Origin: Vreelandella glaciei
Lineage (GTDB): Bacteria; Pseudomonadota; Gammaproteobacteria; Pseudomonadales; Halomonadaceae
Assembly (NCBI RefSeq): GCF_013415125.1
Contig: NZ_JACCDE010000006.1
Span: forward strand, 88,806-152,805
Direction: 5' to 3'
Length of the DNA: 64,000 nt
Shown: positions 18,375 through 26,981 of the stretch, one piece after another
How positions within the stretch are numbered: the first letter of the stretch is position 1
How the letters are laid out: every line of letters starts with the position of its first letter
Notes under the pieces: model-generated
Database searches by the model: none
Told to the model about the DNA's origin: nothing
Seen by the model: only the letters and a program-made list of their open reading frames with translations
Made by a program: the position numbers and the translations under genes

Positions 18375-18407
18375 TTAGCCGTTATTCGTTAACAAAAAGG
18401 AGCCCCG

Positions 18408-19769
18408 ATGACCCATTGCTATTTTGCTGATCATGCCCTACTGCCGACTGGATGGGCCTCTCAGGTGCTGTTCGAAGTCGATGCCACCGGCATGCTGATA
18501 TCGGTACTGCCCAACAGCTCGCCCGGCAACGCCCAGCGCTTAGCCGGGCCAGCGCTACCCGGTATGCCTAACCTACATTCACACGCTTTTCAGCGCGCCA
18601 TGGCGGGCCTGGCAGAAATCGGTAGCCCCCAGCCAGACAGCTTCTGGAGCTGGCGAGACCGCATGTACGGCTTGGTGGACCGCCTGACACCGAATCAAGT
18701 GGGCACTATTGCCCAATCGCTGTATGTCGAAATGCTTAAGGGCGGCTATACCCAGGTCAGCGAGTTTCATTATTTGCACCACGATCTATCGGGCAAGGCC
18801 CATAGCGATCCGGCTGAAATGGCCTGGGCGATTAGCCAAGCGGCCGAGCGCAGTGGCATTGCGCTTACCTTGCTACCGGTGCTTTACGCCCACAGCGGCT
18901 TTGGCGGCCAGCCACCCAATCATGGGCAAAGACGTTTTATCCACGCCGTACCAGATTTTTTGAAATTGCTTGAGACGTTGAAGCCAAGCTTTACCGACCA
19001 CTCCACACAGGCACTAGGCATGGCGTTTCATTCCCTGCGCGCGGTGACATTGGAAGAGATCCAGGCGGTGCTGGCGACGAACCCTGTCGGGCCACGCCAC
19101 ATTCATGTCGCCGAGCAGCAACGCGAAGTGGAAGACAGCCTCGCCTATTCAGGCAAACGCCCTGTGCGCTGGCTACTGGATAACGTTGAGGTGGATGAGC
19201 GCTGGTGTTTGATCCATGCCACACACCTGGACGACTCAGAAGTACGTGACCTTGCTGCTAGCGGCGCGGTGGCGGGGCTCTGCCCGACCACGGAGGCCAA
19301 TCTGGGTGACGGACTCTTCCGCGCAGTGGAGTATGCCGCCCAGGGCGGGCGTTTAGGCATTGGCTCTGATAGCCATGTCTCACTCGATGTGGTTGAAGAG
19401 CTACGCCTGCTTGAGTACGGCCAGCGCCTTGCCACCCAACAGCGCAACTGCCTGCACAATAGCGACATACGCCCGGTGGCTGACTGGCTTTACCGCAGCG
19501 CCTTGGCTGGCGGTGCCCAAGCCTCCGGCCAGCCCATCGGCGCCCTGGAAGTCGGCAAGCGCGCCGACATGGTGGTACTGGATGGCAGTGACCCCTACCT
19601 TGCCACTAGCGCAGACGACACCCGTCTGGGGCGCTGGCTATTTGGCGGTTCCAAACAGCAGATACGCGATGTCATGGTCGCAGGCCGCTGGGTCATTCAG
19701 GCGCGACGCCATGCCCTCGACGACGTTAACCGCACCGCACTGGCAGGCCTGTTTCGAGAGATTGACTAA
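18408..19769 (+). CDS. hutF: Formimidoylglutamate deiminase
   Basis: A 453-residue amidohydrolase that converts N-formimino-L-glutamate to N-formyl-L-glutamate and ammonia, the fourth Hut step here. The metal motif MPNLHSHAFQRAMAG is near residues 50-64, HVAEQQREV near 233, the catalytic His in IHATHLDD near 270, and the metal Asp in GIGSDSHVS near 320. AAAAAGGAG lies before the ATG. It is transcribed alone and converges on hutC. Together with hutG it defines the Pseudomonas-type five-step route. Confidence 0.95.
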   Translation: MTHCYFADHALLPTGWASQVLFEVDATGMLISVLPNSSPGNAQRLAGPALPGMPNLHSHAFQRAMAGLAEIGSPQPDSFWSWRDRMYGLVDRLTPNQVGTIAQSLYVEMLKGGYTQVSEFHYLHHDLSGKAHSDPAEMAWAISQAAERSGIALTLLPVLYAHSGFGGQPPNHGQRRFIHAVPDFLKLLETLKPSFTDHSTQALGMAFHSLRAVTLEEIQAVLATNPVGPRHIHVAEQQREVEDSLAYSGKRPVRWLLDNVEVDERWCLIHATHLDDSEVRDLAASGAVAGLCPTTEANLGDGLFRAVEYAAQGGRLGIGSDSHVSLDVVEELRLLEYGQRLATQQRNCLHNSDIRPVADWLYRSALAGGAQASGQPIGALEVGKRADMVVLDGSDPYLATSADDTRLGRWLFGGSKQQIRDVMVAGRWVIQARRHALDDVNRTALAGLFREID

Positions 19770-19787
19770 GCTGTTGAGCGAGAGCGA

Positions 19788-20501
19788 CTAATGGGGGGAG
19801 TGCGCCATTGAGCGCAGCTTGTAGCGGTCGCCTGGGTGAAGCAAATGGGCATAGCTAATCAGGCGATCACCCGACCAGGTACGGCGGTGCACGCTGAGAC
19901 ACGGCAGAGGCGAGTCAACTTCTAGCCACTCTGCGGTTTGAGCATCGACCAGCACGGCCTCGACGATATGCTCCATATCCGTAATGGGGCAAGCAGCGAC
20001 CAGTACTTCATTCGGAGTATGCTTGGAGAAGTCTGCATCCAGATAACCGGGCACCCAGCGCGGATTAACGTAACGGTCTTCAAGCTGAATGGGCAGGCCA
20101 TTTTCGAGGTGAATCAGAATGGAGTGGAATAGCTTAGTGCCAATACGCACGCCCATACGCAGGGCGATCTCGTCGTCGGCATTAAGCGGCTCACAGCGCA
20201 ACACACGGTTTGTGTAGTCATGGCCACGGCTGCGTACTTCATCAGCGATATTATTGACTTCCGCCAACGGCGATTCAGAGCGGCGATCAGTCACAAAGGT
20301 GCCGATCCCCGATTGACGCACCAGATAACCCTCCTGCACCAGATCACGAATAGCTTTATTAGCTGTCATCCTGCTGACCCCAAAGGTGACCGCCAGCTGC
20401 TCTTCAGGCGGGATTTTATGGTCGACGGGAAAGTGACCCGTTTGGATGTTATCCAGCAGGTAGTGCTTGATCTGTTGATATCGGGGCGGTTGGCGTCCCA
20501 C
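19788..20501 (-). CDS. hutC: Histidine utilization repressor HutC (GntR family)
   Basis: A 237-residue transcription repressor with an N-terminal winged helix-turn-helix (about residues 8-72: PPEEQLAVTFGVSRMTANKAIRDLVQEGYL) and a C-terminal UTRA ligand-binding domain (about 95-230) containing the family pattern QLEDRYVNP. HutC proteins release DNA when urocanate binds. The start is GTG at 20501. It lies 35 bases after hutD in the leftward unit headed by the oxygenase, whose control region carries HutC-type sites, implying autoregulation. A second HutC-like gene is present near 31.3 kb. Confidence 0.93.
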   Translation of the reverse strand: MGRQPPRYQQIKHYLLDNIQTGHFPVDHKIPPEEQLAVTFGVSRMTANKAIRDLVQEGYLVRQSGIGTFVTDRRSESPLAEVNNIADEVRSRGHDYTNRVLRCEPLNADDEIALRMGVRIGTKLFHSILIHLENGLPIQLEDRYVNPRWVPGYLDADFSKHTPNEVLVAACPITDMEHIVEAVLVDAQTAEWLEVDSPLPCLSVHRRTWSGDRLISYAHLLHPGDRYKLRSMAHSPH

Positions 20502-20536
20502 GTGCTCTCCTCAAATCCCTTTTATCGCCCGGCTTA

Positions 20537-21136
20537 TCAACCCATCGCCCTCAGGTCGATGCTAAGCAGGTGCGTTCCAGGCATCGTCTCAAATTTGATC
20601 GTCTCGCAGGCAGCGTTAACCGGCGCCAAGAGAGGCTCTTGCCCAGGCCAATACCACAGGTCGCAATCATTGAGCGACTGCGCTGGTCGGCTGGACATCC
20701 ACGCAGTCCCACCCACAGCCACTACCAGTGTCTCAGCACCTGGGTGTCGCTGTAGCGGCTCTCCCTGGGTTAGCCAAGCCACACGGGCCTGCCATTGAAG
20801 TGGATTGTACATCAAATTCAGCGCCCGACTCGCCCCTTCAGGTAGCAAGCACTCCACCGCCGTATCACCATCAAAAACAACGCTTTGTCGAGGCACTAAC
20901 TTAGTGCGTTGATCGGGCAGTATCAGCGTGACCGGATGCGTGCCAACCACGGTGAAATGACGTTTCAGCCCAGCCATAACCGAGAATGGCCCCGGCCTTT
21001 CCAGCTCCGCCATCGACACCCGCCACCCCGGTGAGTCAACGCTGGCTTGGCGGGCCACTTCACGGGTAACGCCGCCACCATTGCGCCAAGCAACGGGCAC
21101 CAGCTCGGCAAAGCGATATGTCATCCATGAGCCCAT
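20537..21136 (-). CDS. hutD: HutD family protein
   Basis: A cupin-like protein of the HutD (Ves) family, about 199 residues from this start. Family features are WRNGGGVTREVA near residues 17-28, GWRVSMAELERPGPFS near 39-54 and FDGDTAVECLLPEGASRALNLMYNP near 90-115. In Pseudomonas, HutD is described as limiting hut expression, perhaps by binding N-formylglutamate; the biochemical role is unsettled. The frame reaches a TTG at 21151 overlapping the oxygenase stop; ATG at 21136 or 21124 is more likely, but no clear ribosome site decides it. It is translated with the oxygenase upstream and hutC downstream. Confidence 0.86.
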   Translation of the reverse strand: MGSWMTYRFAELVPVAWRNGGGVTREVARQASVDSPGWRVSMAELERPGPFSVMAGLKRHFTVVGTHPVTLILPDQRTKLVPRQSVVFDGDTAVECLLPEGASRALNLMYNPLQWQARVAWLTQGEPLQRHPGAETLVVAVGGTAWMSSRPAQSLNDCDLWYWPGQEPLLAPVNAACETIKFETMPGTHLLSIDLRAMG

Positions 21137-21147
21137 AAAGATGCCCG

Positions 21148-22119
21148 TCAAGGCGCCGCAGATTTGCGATAGCTCATAGAAGCATCAATACGACCCAGGA
21201 TATAGTCGCCCGCGGCGACTGGCGGGTAAATCGCCTCGTCAGCAGCAACACCCAAATCGACAGGATCAACCAGCGCAGCATAGGTAGGATCATAAAAGGT
21301 GGCGATGGAATAACGTTCGCGGCCACTGGTGTTGATAACCCGATGCAGGGTAGAGCGAAAGCGGTCATTAGACCACCGCGCCAGCAGATCACCGACATTG
21401 ACGACCAGCGACCCCTCAATGAAAGGCGCGTCAATCCAACGCTCGCTGCCCAGCTCACGCACCTGCAAACCACCGACGGCATCTTGGTAAAGCAACGTCA
21501 CGCAACCATAATCGGTATGCGGGGCAACGCCAAATTGATCGGCTGGCCGATCATCAGACTGGACGGGATAATAGACCGCCTGAGTGCGCTGTAACGGCTT
21601 GGTGTACTTGTCAGCGAAGAACTCAGGATCAATATCCAGGCTCATGGCAATGGCACGCAGCAGATCCGCTCCGCAGCGGCCTACCTCAACAAAGTAGCGA
21701 TCCATGGCTGGCTGAAACTCCGGCATAAAGTCTGGCCACTGGTTCGGCCCACGCAGTGCCTCGCCTGCCAGTACACTTGGGTCATCCTCGGCCAAGTCCA
21801 GCCCAAAACCATAGAACTCCTTCTCATCAGGTCGGGTTGCCTGATACATAGTGGCACCACCGCGCCGATGAAAACCACGGTGGTGCTTATTAACCGCCAC
21901 CTGCGCCTTGCGCTCCAGTGGCTCAGCAAAGAAGCGCTGGGCGGCCTGCATAGCATCGTCTATTACTGCCTGTGATAAACCATGGTTGATGATGTAAAAG
22001 AACCCCACCTGGGTACAGGCGTTGTGTATCGCCTCCCCCGCCCGCGCGAGGCTATCAGGGTCGCCCTCACGCACGCCCTGCATATCAACCAGCGGTATGG
22101 TCATTGCTGAAGTTGTCAT
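21148..22119 (-). CDS. 2-oxoglutarate/Fe(II) oxygenase, isopenicillin N synthase family
   Basis: A 323-residue non-heme iron oxygenase. The N-terminal DIOX_N-like region has VGFFYIINHGL near 38-48. The iron ligands are His and Asp in APHTDYG (about 201 and 203) and His in HRVIN (about 259). RYSIATF (about 269-275) supplies the Arg/Ser that normally bind 2-oxoglutarate. ATG at 22119 is preferred over TTG at 22140 because GGAG lies nine bases upstream. It heads the operon with hutD and hutC and is preceded by a HutC-type site, so it is probably made during growth on histidine. It may hydroxylate or ring-modify an imidazole compound. The substrate is unknown. Confidence 0.85.
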   Translation of the reverse strand: MTTSAMTIPLVDMQGVREGDPDSLARAGEAIHNACTQVGFFYIINHGLSQAVIDDAMQAAQRFFAEPLERKAQVAVNKHHRGFHRRGGATMYQATRPDEKEFYGFGLDLAEDDPSVLAGEALRGPNQWPDFMPEFQPAMDRYFVEVGRCGADLLRAIAMSLDIDPEFFADKYTKPLQRTQAVYYPVQSDDRPADQFGVAPHTDYGCVTLLYQDAVGGLQVRELGSERWIDAPFIEGSLVVNVGDLLARWSNDRFRSTLHRVINTSGRERYSIATFYDPTYAALVDPVDLGVAADEAIYPPVAAGDYILGRIDASMSYRKSAAP

Positions 22120-22223
22120 TACTTGAGTCTCCACTGTCAACGAAAAGCCAGCCCAATCCTTACCCGTGTTAGTCCACTTAGGCTATCGGTAGCGGCTATA
22201 AACAAGAACAGCCACAAGCAATA

Positions 22224-22233
22224 AGTATATACA
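22224..22233. promoter_or_regulatory. HutC-type operator facing the oxygenase-hutD-hutC unit
   Basis: AGTATATACA differs at one base from the core TGTATATACA seen four times elsewhere. It lies about 105 bases before the oxygenase start on the minus strand. Confidence 0.55.
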
Positions 22234-22408
22234 TATAAAAATGCTTTTATCTATCCATGTTATTAAAACAAATCCTATAAAATTTCGCCTAAAACGCACC
22301 AAAATCACACAAAAATCACCATTTATGCACTAAAAATTATCATTTTAAAATAATATCTAACAGCGCCAGGAAACTTAACCAATAGAACTTGCATAAATAC
22401 CACCTACC

Positions 22409-22418
22409 TGTATATACA
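22409..22418. promoter_or_regulatory. HutC-type operator facing hutH
   Basis: A perfect TGTATATACA, followed by TAATAGCAAC, much like the flank of the hutU site (TTATGGCAAC). It overlaps a plausible -10 hexamer, TATACA. Confidence 0.68.
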
Positions 22419-22574
22419 TAATAGCAACGCTCGATTTCATAGCCACAGATTCACAACTATAGGTTCACAACAACAGCTGGGAAGATCTAAAAACCATTTT
22501 CAACACCCGCTGAGTGAGAAAAAGACTGTTTAGATGCTCCCAAATGATGCCCGTAAAGCACTTCAGAGGTCACC

Positions 22575-24107
22575 ATGACATCAGTACAACGACTCTCCCC
22601 CGGCCAACTTACGCTTGCCACACTGCGCGCGCTTTTTGAGGACAGCCCCACTATCGAGCTCGATGAGGAGAGCAGGGCTAGAGTCGCTCGGGCCGAAGCA
22701 ACGGTTAGCGACATTTTGGATAGTGGCCGCACCGTTTACGGTATTAACACCGGCTTTGGCGTGCTCGCCCAGACCTCAATACCACGCGCGTCACTCACAG
22801 AGCTCCAGCGAAACTTAGTGCTGTCACACAGCACAGGGGTTGGTGACAACTTAGACGAAGCCACCGTTGGTTTGATACTGGCGCTTAAGGCCGCCTCGCT
22901 GGCCCGTGGCCACTCCGGCGTACGCTGGCTGATCATTGACGCATTGCTGGCGCTTTACAACGCCCAGGTCTACCCCTGTATTCCCGCTAAAGGCTCAGTA
23001 GGCGCCTCAGGGGATCTTGCGCCGCTAGCGCATTTAGCCGCCACCCTGCTCGGCGAAGGCCGCATGCGCCATAAGGGACGCGAGATACCAGCCGTTGAAG
23101 GACTTGCCCTAGCGGGTCTGGCACCGCTGACACTAGCGCCCAAGGAGGGGCTGGCACTCATCAACGGAACACAAGTTTCCACTGCACTTGCGTTGCGCGG
23201 CCTGTTCGCCACCGAAAAACTATTCACCGCTGCCGTGCTCGCCGGTAGCCTGACAGTGGATGCTTTAAAAGGCTCAGACACCCCGTTTGACGAGCGCATC
23301 CAGGCCGTTCGCGGCCACCCCGGTCAGTGTGATGTCGCTGGTTTCTACCGCGAGCTGCTAGCGGGCAGCCGGGTGCGCGAATCCCACCGCGACTGCCCGC
23401 GGGTTCAGGATCCCTACTCGCTGCGCTGCCAGCCCCAGGTGATGGGCGCCTGCCTCGACCACTTACGCTTTGCAGCGGGCGTATTTCTACGTGAAGCTAA
23501 CGCCGTTTCTGATAATCCGCTGATCTTTGACAACGGTGACGTCCTTTCCGGCGGCAACTTCCATGCTGAGCCGGTTGCCATGGCCTCCGATGTGCTGGCG
23601 CTGGTGATCTCAGAAATCGGCGCGCTGTCGGAAAGACGCATCGCCCAACTCGTCGACCCCGCCCTCTCAGGGCTACCGGCGTTCTTGGTCAACGACAGTG
23701 GCCTTAACTCTGGCTTCATGATTGCCCAAGTTAGTGCGGCGGCACTGGCGTCCGAGAACAAAACCCTGGCCCACCCCGCCTCAGTAGACAGCCTGCCGAC
23801 CTCCGCCAATCAAGAAGACCACGTATCAATGGCGACGTTTGCCGCAAGGCGACTGGCCGACATGGCGTTTAACTCCAGCGCGGTAGTCGCCATTGAGCTA
23901 CTGGCGGCGGCCCAAGGGGTGGAATTCCACCGCCCCATGACCACGTCACCTTCCCTCGAAGAAGCGCTGGCACTGATTCGGCGCGACGTTAAACATTACG
24001 ACCGGGATCGCTACTTTGCCCCCGATCTCGTTGCCGCCCAGCGCTTTGTTGACGAGGCTATCTTCGAACCACTGCTGCCCCGCCCACGCCTCTACGCCGA
24101 AGGTTGA
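22575..24107 (+). CDS. hutH: Histidine ammonia-lyase
   Basis: A 510-residue cytosolic enzyme that removes ammonia from L-histidine to form urocanate, the entry step of the Hut pathway. The MIO cofactor forms from Ala144-Ser145-Gly146 in [13 protein letters not shown]. The early catalytic Tyr lies in [10 protein letters not shown] near 53-62, and SDNPLIF near 315 and [11 protein letters not shown] near 400 are family positions. AGAGGT precedes the ATG. It is the first gene of a rightward unit with two flavin 2-hydroxyacid oxidases and is complete, unlike the lyase fragment in the hutU operon. Confidence 0.95.
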   Translation: MTSVQRLSPGQLTLATLRALFEDSPTIELDEESRARVARAEATVSDILDSGRTVYGINTGFGVLAQTSIPRASLTELQRNLVLSHSTGVGDNLDEATVGLILALKAASLARGHSGVRWLIIDALLALYNAQVYPCIPAKGSVGASGDLAPLAHLAATLLGEGRMRHKGREIPAVEGLALAGLAPLTLAPKEGLALINGTQVSTALALRGLFATEKLFTAAVLAGSLTVDALKGSDTPFDERIQAVRGHPGQCDVAGFYRELLAGSRVRESHRDCPRVQDPYSLRCQPQVMGACLDHLRFAAGVFLREANAVSDNPLIFDNGDVLSGGNFHAEPVAMASDVLALVISEIGALSERRIAQLVDPALSGLPAFLVNDSGLNSGFMIAQVSAAALASENKTLAHPASVDSLPTSANQEDHVSMATFAARRLADMAFNSSAVVAIELLAAAQGVEFHRPMTTSPSLEEALALIRRDVKHYDRDRYFAPDLVAAQRFVDEAIFEPLLPRPRLYAEG

Positions 24108-24108
24108 T

Positions 24109-25377
24109 ATGAAACGACGCTACGCCCCAAGCCACCGCTGGCGACACGCCCAAAGTATCGATGAACTGGCCTCGATGGCCAGTAGCCGACTGCCCGCCTT
24201 TGCCTGGGAATATCTCAATGCAGGTGCCGAGGACGAGCACACCCTCAACGACAATCGCAGAGCATTTCAACGCTGGCAGTGGCGACCACGCACGCTGCTT
24301 GACCTAAGCGAGATCGACAGCCGCACCACCCTTTTGGGCCAGGAGTGCGCAATACCCCTGGCAATCGCCCCCACCGGCTACAACGGCATGCTGTGGCGTG
24401 ACGCTGATATCGCCCTAGCCCGAGCGGCGCAACGTCACGACGTGCCCTTCACGCTGAGTACCGTATCCTGCAATAGCCTTGAGGCGGTTGCCGCCGCTGT
24501 CCCAACCGGTCGGCTGTGGTTTCAGCTCTATCCACTACGCGATAAATCAGCGACCCAGGATCTGATCGAACGCGCTCAAGCAGCTAATGCAGAGGCTCTT
24601 GTAGTCACTACCGATGCAGTGGTGCTCGGTCGACGCGAGTGGGACAGCCGCAGCTACCTGAACCCTCGACGCCTGACCATGGGCCATACGCTAGATGCTT
24701 TGTGCCACCCACGCTGGGCCGCCCAGGCACTCTGGCCCAACGGCCTACCGACACTGGGCAACCTGCTCAAATACTTGCCCGCAGGGGAGCACAGTGCGGC
24801 CAGCGCAGCTACCTACATCAGTCAACAAATGGCGACCGACTTAACGTGGGAAGCGCTAGCCGAGATTCGCCAGCAGTGGTCGGGCAAGCTGATCATCAAG
24901 GGTATTCTCAATGCTGAGGATGCCCGCCATTGCCAGCGGCTAGGGGCCGACGCCATCGTGGTTACCAACCATGGTGGACGCCAACTGGATGGCTCGCCTG
25001 CCAGCCTCGACTGCTTGCCACCCATCGTCGATGCGGTGGGAAAAGAACTTGAGATTCTGCTCGATAGCGGCATTCGCCGAGGTAGCGATATTGCCAAAGC
25101 GCTAGCTCTAGGCGCCAATGGCGTACTCAGTGGAAGGGCCACGCTATATGGTCTCGCGGTTGGCGGCGAGGCAGGCGCTAATCATGCCCTGACGCTACTC
25201 CAGCAACAGTTACACAATACGCTTGCTCTGCTGGGTCGCCCATGCGTGTCCCAACTCGACCGCGACTGTCTGGGTCTTCCCCTCCATCTTTCACACGACA
25301 ACTCACATTACCTCACGGCTAATTCGGTGGATTCGCCCACACAAACCGTGCAGCCGACTATGGGAGATCTATCGTGA
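24109..25377 (+). CDS. FMN-dependent L-2-hydroxyacid oxidase/dehydrogenase (LldD/mandelate dehydrogenase family)
   Basis: A 422-residue FMN TIM-barrel enzyme that oxidises an L-2-hydroxyacid to the 2-oxoacid. Typical elements are YLNAGAEDEHTLNDN near 37-51, APTGYNGMLWRDAD near 87-100, the catalytic His in TNHGGRQLDG near 286-295, and the FMN phosphate site DSGIRRGSDIAKALALGANGV near 320-340. ATG at 24109, one base after the hutH stop, is the natural start; the longer frame would overlap hutH by over 90 bases. Lactate or mandelate are the classic substrates, but co-transcription with hutH points to L-imidazolelactate. That is an inference. Confidence 0.84.
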   Translation: MKRRYAPSHRWRHAQSIDELASMASSRLPAFAWEYLNAGAEDEHTLNDNRRAFQRWQWRPRTLLDLSEIDSRTTLLGQECAIPLAIAPTGYNGMLWRDADIALARAAQRHDVPFTLSTVSCNSLEAVAAAVPTGRLWFQLYPLRDKSATQDLIERAQAANAEALVVTTDAVVLGRREWDSRSYLNPRRLTMGHTLDALCHPRWAAQALWPNGLPTLGNLLKYLPAGEHSAASAATYISQQMATDLTWEALAEIRQQWSGKLIIKGILNAEDARHCQRLGADAIVVTNHGGRQLDGSPASLDCLPPIVDAVGKELEILLDSGIRRGSDIAKALALGANGVLSGRATLYGLAVGGEAGANHALTLLQQQLHNTLALLGRPCVSQLDRDCLGLPLHLSHDNSHYLTANSVDSPTQTVQPTMGDLS

Positions 25378-26762
25378 GCATTGAACCCAGTAAAGACGAT
25401 GCCTTCCTAGATCTGTTGCTAAGCGCCTTTGGCGACAGCGTGCTGCTGGGCGAGTCAATCCCGGCGTCTTGTCATAGCGATTGGACCGGCCACGCCGCCT
25501 GTCGTCCACTGGCGCTGGTACGTCCAACCAGCACACAGGAAGTCTCCAAGCTGCTGCAACTTTGCAACCAGCACCGCCGCGCCGTCGTCCCCCAGGGTGG
25601 CATGACGGGTTTAGCCGGTGGCGCCGTACCCACGGCTGAGAGTGTCGCGCTGTCATTAATCAAGCTCAGCGGCGTGGAGAACGTTGACCAAGATGCCGCC
25701 ACACTGACGGTGCGAGCGGGCACTACACTTCAGGCCGTCCAAGACGCGGCTATAGAAGCAGGCTTTTGCTATCCAATTGATTTTGGCGCCCGAGGCTCTT
25801 GCCAGATCGGCGGCACCCTCTCCACCAATGCGGGCGGCCATGGCGTGATTCGTCACGGCATGACACGTGACCGTGTGCTCGGCCTCGAAGTAGTGCTAGC
25901 CGACGGGCGGATTCTCGATTTGATGAACAGCATGATCAAAAATAATACCGGCTACGACCTTAAGCACTGTTTTATCGGTGCCGAGGGAACACTAGGCGTC
26001 ATCACCCGCGCTGTACTGCGTCTTGCCCCGCCCCAGAGGGAGTCCCGCACGCTTTTGTGCGCGCTACGCGACTACCCGGCGGCGGTCAGTCTGCTGCATC
26101 GACTGCGTGGCACCGGACTAGCCCTAGAGGCATTCGAGGTGATGTGGCAGGACTTCTATGCGATGAGTTGCGAGTGGCAGAGCAACCAGTCGCCTCTCCC
26201 ACCAAGCTACCCTCTTTACGTGCTGTGTGAGGTCGAAGGCGATGCAAGCCACCTGGAGATGGTCCTGGCAGCCGCTCTGGAAACTGGCGAAGTGCAAGAT
26301 GCCGTCATGGCAAGCACGATCAAACAGGCCCAAGAACTATGGGCAATTCGGGAGGCGACTGGCGAATTTCCCGTCAAGCTGGCACCGATCAACTTCGACA
26401 TCAGTTTACCCATTGCAAAAATTGGCGACTTTGTTGAAGCGGCAGGCAAGCTGCTCACGCACCGCTGGCCAGGAATCCGCATCGTCAATTTCGGCCATAT
26501 TGGCGACAGCAACCTGCATCTCACTGTAGATAGTAACTCGCTAACTGAGAACACCTCGGCGACTCACCACGCTATCGAAACCGATATCTACGGGCTGGTC
26601 GGTGAATACCGCGGCTCCATTTCTGCCGAGCATGGCATTGGTCTGCTTAAGCGTGAATTCCTGCATCACAGTGTCCGCCCCGAAGCGTTGAACGTTATGC
26701 ATGCCCTCAAGCAAACATTTGATCCAAACAACATTCTCAATCCCGGCAAGGTGCTCAGTTAA
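25374..26762 (+). CDS. FAD-linked D-2-hydroxyacid dehydrogenase (GlcD/DLD family)
   Basis: A 462-residue flavoprotein of the FAD-binding PCMH/GlcD family that oxidises D-2-hydroxyacids. FAD-binding segments are PQGGMTGLAGGAVP near 68-81, GGTLSTNAGGHGVIRHG near 145-161 and GAEGTLGVITRAVLRLAP near 201-218. The C-terminal domain has GHIGDSNLH near 376 and HGIGLLKR near 425, then DPNNILNPGK near the end. The GTG start overlaps the stop of the preceding oxidase (GTGA). Glycolate oxidase partner genes glcE/glcF and a lactate permease are absent. Together the L- and D-type enzymes suggest use of both isomers of one hydroxyacid, possibly imidazolelactate. Confidence 0.84.
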   Translation: MSIEPSKDDAFLDLLLSAFGDSVLLGESIPASCHSDWTGHAACRPLALVRPTSTQEVSKLLQLCNQHRRAVVPQGGMTGLAGGAVPTAESVALSLIKLSGVENVDQDAATLTVRAGTTLQAVQDAAIEAGFCYPIDFGARGSCQIGGTLSTNAGGHGVIRHGMTRDRVLGLEVVLADGRILDLMNSMIKNNTGYDLKHCFIGAEGTLGVITRAVLRLAPPQRESRTLLCALRDYPAAVSLLHRLRGTGLALEAFEVMWQDFYAMSCEWQSNQSPLPPSYPLYVLCEVEGDASHLEMVLAAALETGEVQDAVMASTIKQAQELWAIREATGEFPVKLAPINFDISLPIAKIGDFVEAAGKLLTHRWPGIRIVNFGHIGDSNLHLTVDSNSLTENTSATHHAIETDIYGLVGEYRGSISAEHGIGLLKREFLHHSVRPEALNVMHALKQTFDPNNILNPGKVLS

Positions 26763-26795
26763 GCCACCTTTATTCACCAACAACCGCACTCAAAC

Positions 26796-26816
26796 AGGGC
26801 GAAGTTAATTCGCCCT
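26796..26816 (+). terminator. Hairpin after the hutH operon
   Basis: Perfect arms AGGGCGAA and TTCGCCCT with a GTTAA loop, 33 bases after the oxidase stop. Only a short TTTA follows, so it is a weak intrinsic terminator or transcript-stabilising stem. Confidence 0.55.
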
Positions 26817-26843
26817 TTAGTGCCAAAATTTGCAAAGCCATTA

Positions 26844-26853
26844 TGTATATACA
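26844..26853. promoter_or_regulatory. HutC-type operator in front of the ABC importer
   Basis: A perfect TGTATATACA, about 130 bases before the binding-protein start and just after the hutH-operon hairpin. It links the importer operon to the hut genes. Confidence 0.68.
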
Positions 26854-26981
26854 GGTAAGTACTTTCTGGCATGCAGTTTGCTTTTATAAAGCTGACGTAC
26901 TGGTACGCACTGTCAGTTTCGCCCCCAACAGATCCAGGCGCCCTGACAGTTTCTTAATCATCCCGATGGAGTCATGACTCG

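Larger units (their letters stand above)
18148..18407. promoter_or_regulatory. Divergent hutU/hutF control region
   Basis: This AT-rich 260-base spacer separates the divergent hutU and hutF genes. Palindromes with the core TGTATATACA lie at 18174-18183 on the hutU side and 18365-18374 on the hutF side. No convincing gene lies between them. Repression from each side by HutC is the likely mode of control. Confidence 0.7.
22120..22574. promoter_or_regulatory. Divergent oxygenase/hutH control region
   Basis: A strikingly AT-rich 455-base spacer with no convincing gene. It holds two HutC-type palindromes: AGTATATACA at 22224-22233 (one mismatch) and TGTATATACA at 22409-22418. For hutH, TTGCAT at 22389 and TATACA at 22413 could be promoter hexamers with an 18-base gap, which would put the second operator on the -10 element. 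Confidence 0.6.

Noticed and set aside
24109..26762. Lactate or glycolate utilization operon
   Set aside because: No lactate permease, LldR-type regulator, or glcE/glcF partner is present, and the genes follow hutH directly.
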